Source: Steinernema hermaphroditum | Taxonomy: Eukaryota; Nematoda; Chromadorea; Rhabditida; Steinernematidae | Direction of reading: 5' to 3' | Assembly (NCBI GenBank): GCA_030435675.1 | Contig: CM059624.1 | Location: forward strand, 14,656,769 to 14,720,768 | Length of the DNA: 64,000 nucleotides | In this document: piece by piece, positions 61,561 through 64,000 of the stretch | Layout of the letters: each line of letters starts with the position of its first letter | Position numbering within the stretch: the first letter of the stretch is position 1 | Made by a program: the position numbers and the translations under genes | The notes under the pieces: generated by a model | Told to the model about the DNA's origin: nothing | Database searches by the model: none | Seen by the model: the letters and a program-made list of their open reading frames with translations, nothing else

Positions 61561-63313
61561 TCTTGGAGTAATCCGGAAGAAAACCGTTCTTGAAGAGCCA
61601 GTTCTAAAAATAAAAGGCATGATGACCTGAAAATAGTGGAAAGTAAACGCACGTCCACTACCCGAGAAATCCGGCTCTTCCTGAATAGCAGGCAAGTTGT
61701 TTCTATATTGACGAAGCGGTGCTGCGGCATTCCAAGGAGGAAACTTTTTATACGCCACTCAAGACCATGAAAAACAACCAATTCAACCCGTGAGGGCAAA
61801 TTCTGAAAATCTTCCAATTTTTTCTGCCATTCTGAATCCCCCTCCCCTCCTTTTCTAGAAATATCGTGAGCTCGGAACGATCAGGCGTAACCAAACGTTG
61901 TCTAACCAGAACACAAACCTCGAAGCGGGACATTTTCACTGTCTGTACTGTTTTTTACCGATGAGCACTACAAGAGAGATGTTTATAAACAACATGTGAA
62001 CAACTGGATGGGTAAGCAGCAACGTTTAGTTAGCTGGGAGGAAAAATCATAGTGATATAGGAAATGAGCCTTGCAACTTTTTTTACATCCATCAAGTCAA
62101 TCTTGCTCTTTGCGAATTCAACAAATTCCGGTGTTCCTTTAACATCCCGATCGTTACGATGTGCTCCTTTAACATGCAACGGAACAGTCGAAAACGAATC
62201 ATGAACATCACTATCGTCTATCTTGGCCACGATGTAGGCAACATCCGAACGTGTTCGGTGGTACAGTGCGTAGACCACATAGTAGGGCGATATCATACCG
62301 CCTTGCTTCTTAATCTTTTTAATCAATTCACTGGAGAGCCGGAAGTCATTGATCTTCACTATTGAGCCGTCTGCTTCTTCGATGGCCGATCGCTTCACAC
62401 GGTGAAGATAGGGGAACATCGAACTATGAATGCGAGTAGAAACGAATGTTTTCCTCGCAGACCGTGATATATGCCCGAGCGTCCACTGGCTCACGATGTA
62501 GCGCCAACCATATTCACGGAACGTGTCTTCCGACTCACGCCATTCCAGTGTTTCGAACTCGGCTCGACCAAACATACCATCCAGGAAGTTCCAACTGCTC
62601 CCTTTGAAATATTTGACCCTCACCGTCCGAAGAGATTTCCTGGCGAGAGCATTCCTGAGAAGTTGATCTATGAGCGAATCGCACTCCATCTCAGGTCTCG
62701 TGTACCCCAAGGTAACGTTGTGGACAGGAATGTTGAGCTGTAAAAACTTCTTAACATAATTGACGTCAAATTCTAACGCGAAATTGAAACAAATAACCAA
62801 ATGCACTTCCTTTGCAAAGAAGCAGAGAGACAGGACACGTTTCTCCAGCTCTTGCTTGTCGTGATTATTGTTCGTGGTACCTTGAATATATATCATATCA
62901 GGTAGCATGAATTCCACGCGTCTTAAGTACTTCCTATTCTCCTCACAGCGCTGCAGGCTTCCTATACTTGAAGGTAACACTAAATGTTTGTATACGATAC
63001 AGGTGAGAACGCTTTCCTCATAGCATTTGTCCGAAAGCTGCTCGAAGAACGTGTAGAAGCGGCTGTCGTAGGAGAGTTCGCCGAGGGGGGAGAAGTCGTC
63101 GAGCAAGAAAACCGCTCTTTCGATAAAATCGACCGGTACTGTGTCCATCGCTATCCGCTGACTATGGATAGTGAAAGGCCTATATGATACGAATAAACCC
63201 AGTATGATACCAGAGCGATGCTATCTGTTCGCGCCGATTCTGTCCGCATCCAGTGTATACTACCTTTGTGCCGATTTTTAGCTCGATCTGGGGCTAAATA
63301 CCTTAAAAGTATT
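61561..63313. repeat. 1.75-kb direct repeat, right copy
   Basis: Matches 51786-53538. Its distal border at 63311 coincides with a TA followed by a mariner-like terminal sequence, so the original end may have been removed. Confidence 0.9.
62030..63148 (-). CDS. F-box-like protein of the MDTVP type, right repeat copy
   Basis: 372 residues with the same start (MDTVPVDF), two residue changes from the left copy and four base differences that I could find in the coding part. The frame is intact and the upstream TATAGGCC is retained, so both copies could be expressed. It is convergent with the repeat tract at 61125-61470 and lies next to a mariner end at 63312. It shows distant similarity to the 46771-47877 and MNALPL-family products, as for the left copy. 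Confidence 0.68.
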   Translation of the reverse strand: MDTVPVDFIERAVFLLDDFSPLGELSYDSRFYTFFEQLSDKCYEESVLTCIVYKHLVLPSSIGSLQRCEENRKYLRRVEFMLPDMIYIQGTTNNNHDKQELEKRVLSLCFFAKEVHLVICFNFALEFDVNYVKKFLQLNIPVHNVTLGYTRPEMECDSLIDQLLRNALARKSLRTVRVKYFKGSSWNFLDGMFGRAEFETLEWRESEDTFREYGWRYIVSQWTLGHISRSARKTFVSTRIHSSMFPYLHRVKRSAIEEADGSIVKINDFRLSSELIKKIKKQGGMISPYYVVYALYHRTRSDVAYIVAKIDDSDVHDSFSTVPLHVKGAHRNDRDVKGTPEFVEFAKSKIDLMDVKKVARLISYITMIFPPS

Positions 63314-63345
63314 GGGTTGGGGAGAAAGTTCTTGCGTTTTTTTTT
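63312..63345 (+). mobile_element. Mariner-type terminal inverted repeat (single end)
   Basis: TTGGGTTGGGGAGAAAGT follows the dinucleotide TA (63310-63311), as in mariner insertions. A T/A-rich stretch follows. The matching right end is not found in the last 650 bp, so the element is truncated, or continues beyond the window. Confidence 0.55.
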
Positions 63346-63454
63346 TAATTAAAAAACAAACTTAAGTCGGACTTTGAATGAAACCAGGATTTACCGAAGC
63401 CACTACTATAGGCCTGTAGGCAAACCCTAGCTTCGCTGTGGCTTGGGCTTTCAC

Positions 63455-63916
63455 CTAACCAGGTGAATTCCCTATACGTAAATATCGGTACGGGTTTTCC
63501 ATAAGTTGACGGGTGTCACGGCTATACCTGGGTTTTTTTTTCTCACTGGGTCTTCTTTTTCTCCTACAACGTCGAAGCCTTACAACATTAGCTCTCGTAG
63601 CCGTCGTAGGGGTTGAGGTAGGTTCCGGTGGGTTAACCGATGGAACGTGAGCTGAGGCAGGGATACTCCCTGAGGACAGACCCTTCAGAGGGTACGTTTG
63701 CGGCCAGGTGTGAAGGAGCAGATTGTGAATACGTGCGTCTCCATTTCCCACCCTTCGCATCTCGATTCCTTCGACAATCGACGATCCTCTCCTGTGGTCT
63801 TCGTATTTCCGAAAGCTCCTGCAGCTCGACACCTGTGGTGAGTTGCTCATGAGGGCAGCATCCAAATGCCGGACGACGACCGGTTTAGATGTAATGAATC
63901 GACCATTCGGAGACAT
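63455..63916 (-). other. Minus-strand open frame of unknown origin (153 codons)
   Basis: Reads MSPNGRFITSKPVVVRHLDA, later RRCRRKRRPSEKKKPRY and a low-complexity Pro/Thr stretch. Composition and the neighbouring mariner end suggest a retroelement leader or transposon interior, but no domain is recognised. Confidence 0.3.
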
Positions 63917-64000
63917 TTGAACATCTGAGAATTAAAAAACAAAACAGCATGAAATTACGACGCGCCTCAGCACGGAAACCGCTCGGAAGCGACTCTCTGC

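Noticed and set aside
51786..63313. The two direct repeats as ordinary LTRs of the gypsy element
   Set aside because: No TG...CA ends, no tRNA primer site after the left copy, no polypurine tract before the right copy, identity fades at one end, and they contain a host-like antisense gene. Kept as an open finding instead.
1..64000. CRISPR array, bacterial operon, ribosome binding sites
   Set aside because: Spliced genes, nematode-type families and eukaryotic transposons throughout; no direct-repeat/spacer array.

Overview
This looks like nuclear DNA of a nematode. Genes have short (43-50 bp) GT...AG introns, and several have an acceptor-like TTTCAG/TTGCAG a few bases before the first ATG, as expected for spliced-leader trans-splicing. 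Transposons are nested, and families present in tandem (F-box-like proteins, M13 peptidases, Patched-related proteins) are typical of nematodes. My best guess, from memory of family style only, is a clade IV worm such as Steinernema; this is not proven. There are no bacterial operons, rRNA genes or CRISPR arrays.

Layout. 1-8 kb: the 3' part of an M13 peptidase, then two members of an F-box-like family (N-terminus MNALPL) flanking two paralogous 48-residue single-pass membrane microproteins. 9.8-15 kb: a seven-exon coiled-coil/acidic/paired-zinc-finger gene with a Merlin (IS1595-like) transposase-derived gene inside one intron. 15-21 kb: an 89-residue coiled-coil gene, a SET-domain gene, a 62-residue acidic gene and a Patched-related pseudogene. 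21-28 kb: two more F-box-like genes, a decayed tandem copy and a coiled-coil gene. 28-33 kb: a pair of signal-peptide exons, three nested hAT elements with exact 8-bp target duplications, and a four-exon membrane protein. 33-36 kb: relics and duplicated short ORFs. 36-50 kb: a cluster of coiled-coil/zinc-finger genes (double C2H2-like, FLYWCH), one grown by tandem exon duplication and one with an in-frame stop, plus a second F-box-like type and a mariner DNA-binding domain without its catalytic half. 51-64 kb: a 1.75-kb direct repeat carrying an intact F-box-like gene at each end of about 8 kb that holds a broken Ty3/gypsy pol, an hAT element inserted in its reverse transcriptase, and a 1-kb foldback element inside that hAT.

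How it fits together. Two themes recur. First, small lineage-specific families (F-box-like, coiled-coil/zinc-finger, membrane microproteins) multiply locally and leave relics. Second, transposons and transposase domains (BED, FLYWCH, HTH, IS1595 fold) sit beside or inside these genes, so the DNA-binding genes may draw on transposon parts. The four MNALPL genes share a compact proximal promoter, and the two microproteins share another. The strongest novel candidates are the microprotein pair lying between F-box-like genes, the symmetric-exon array at 42.7-44.2 kb, the recurrent 3'-end stem-loop and the gene-bearing direct repeats.
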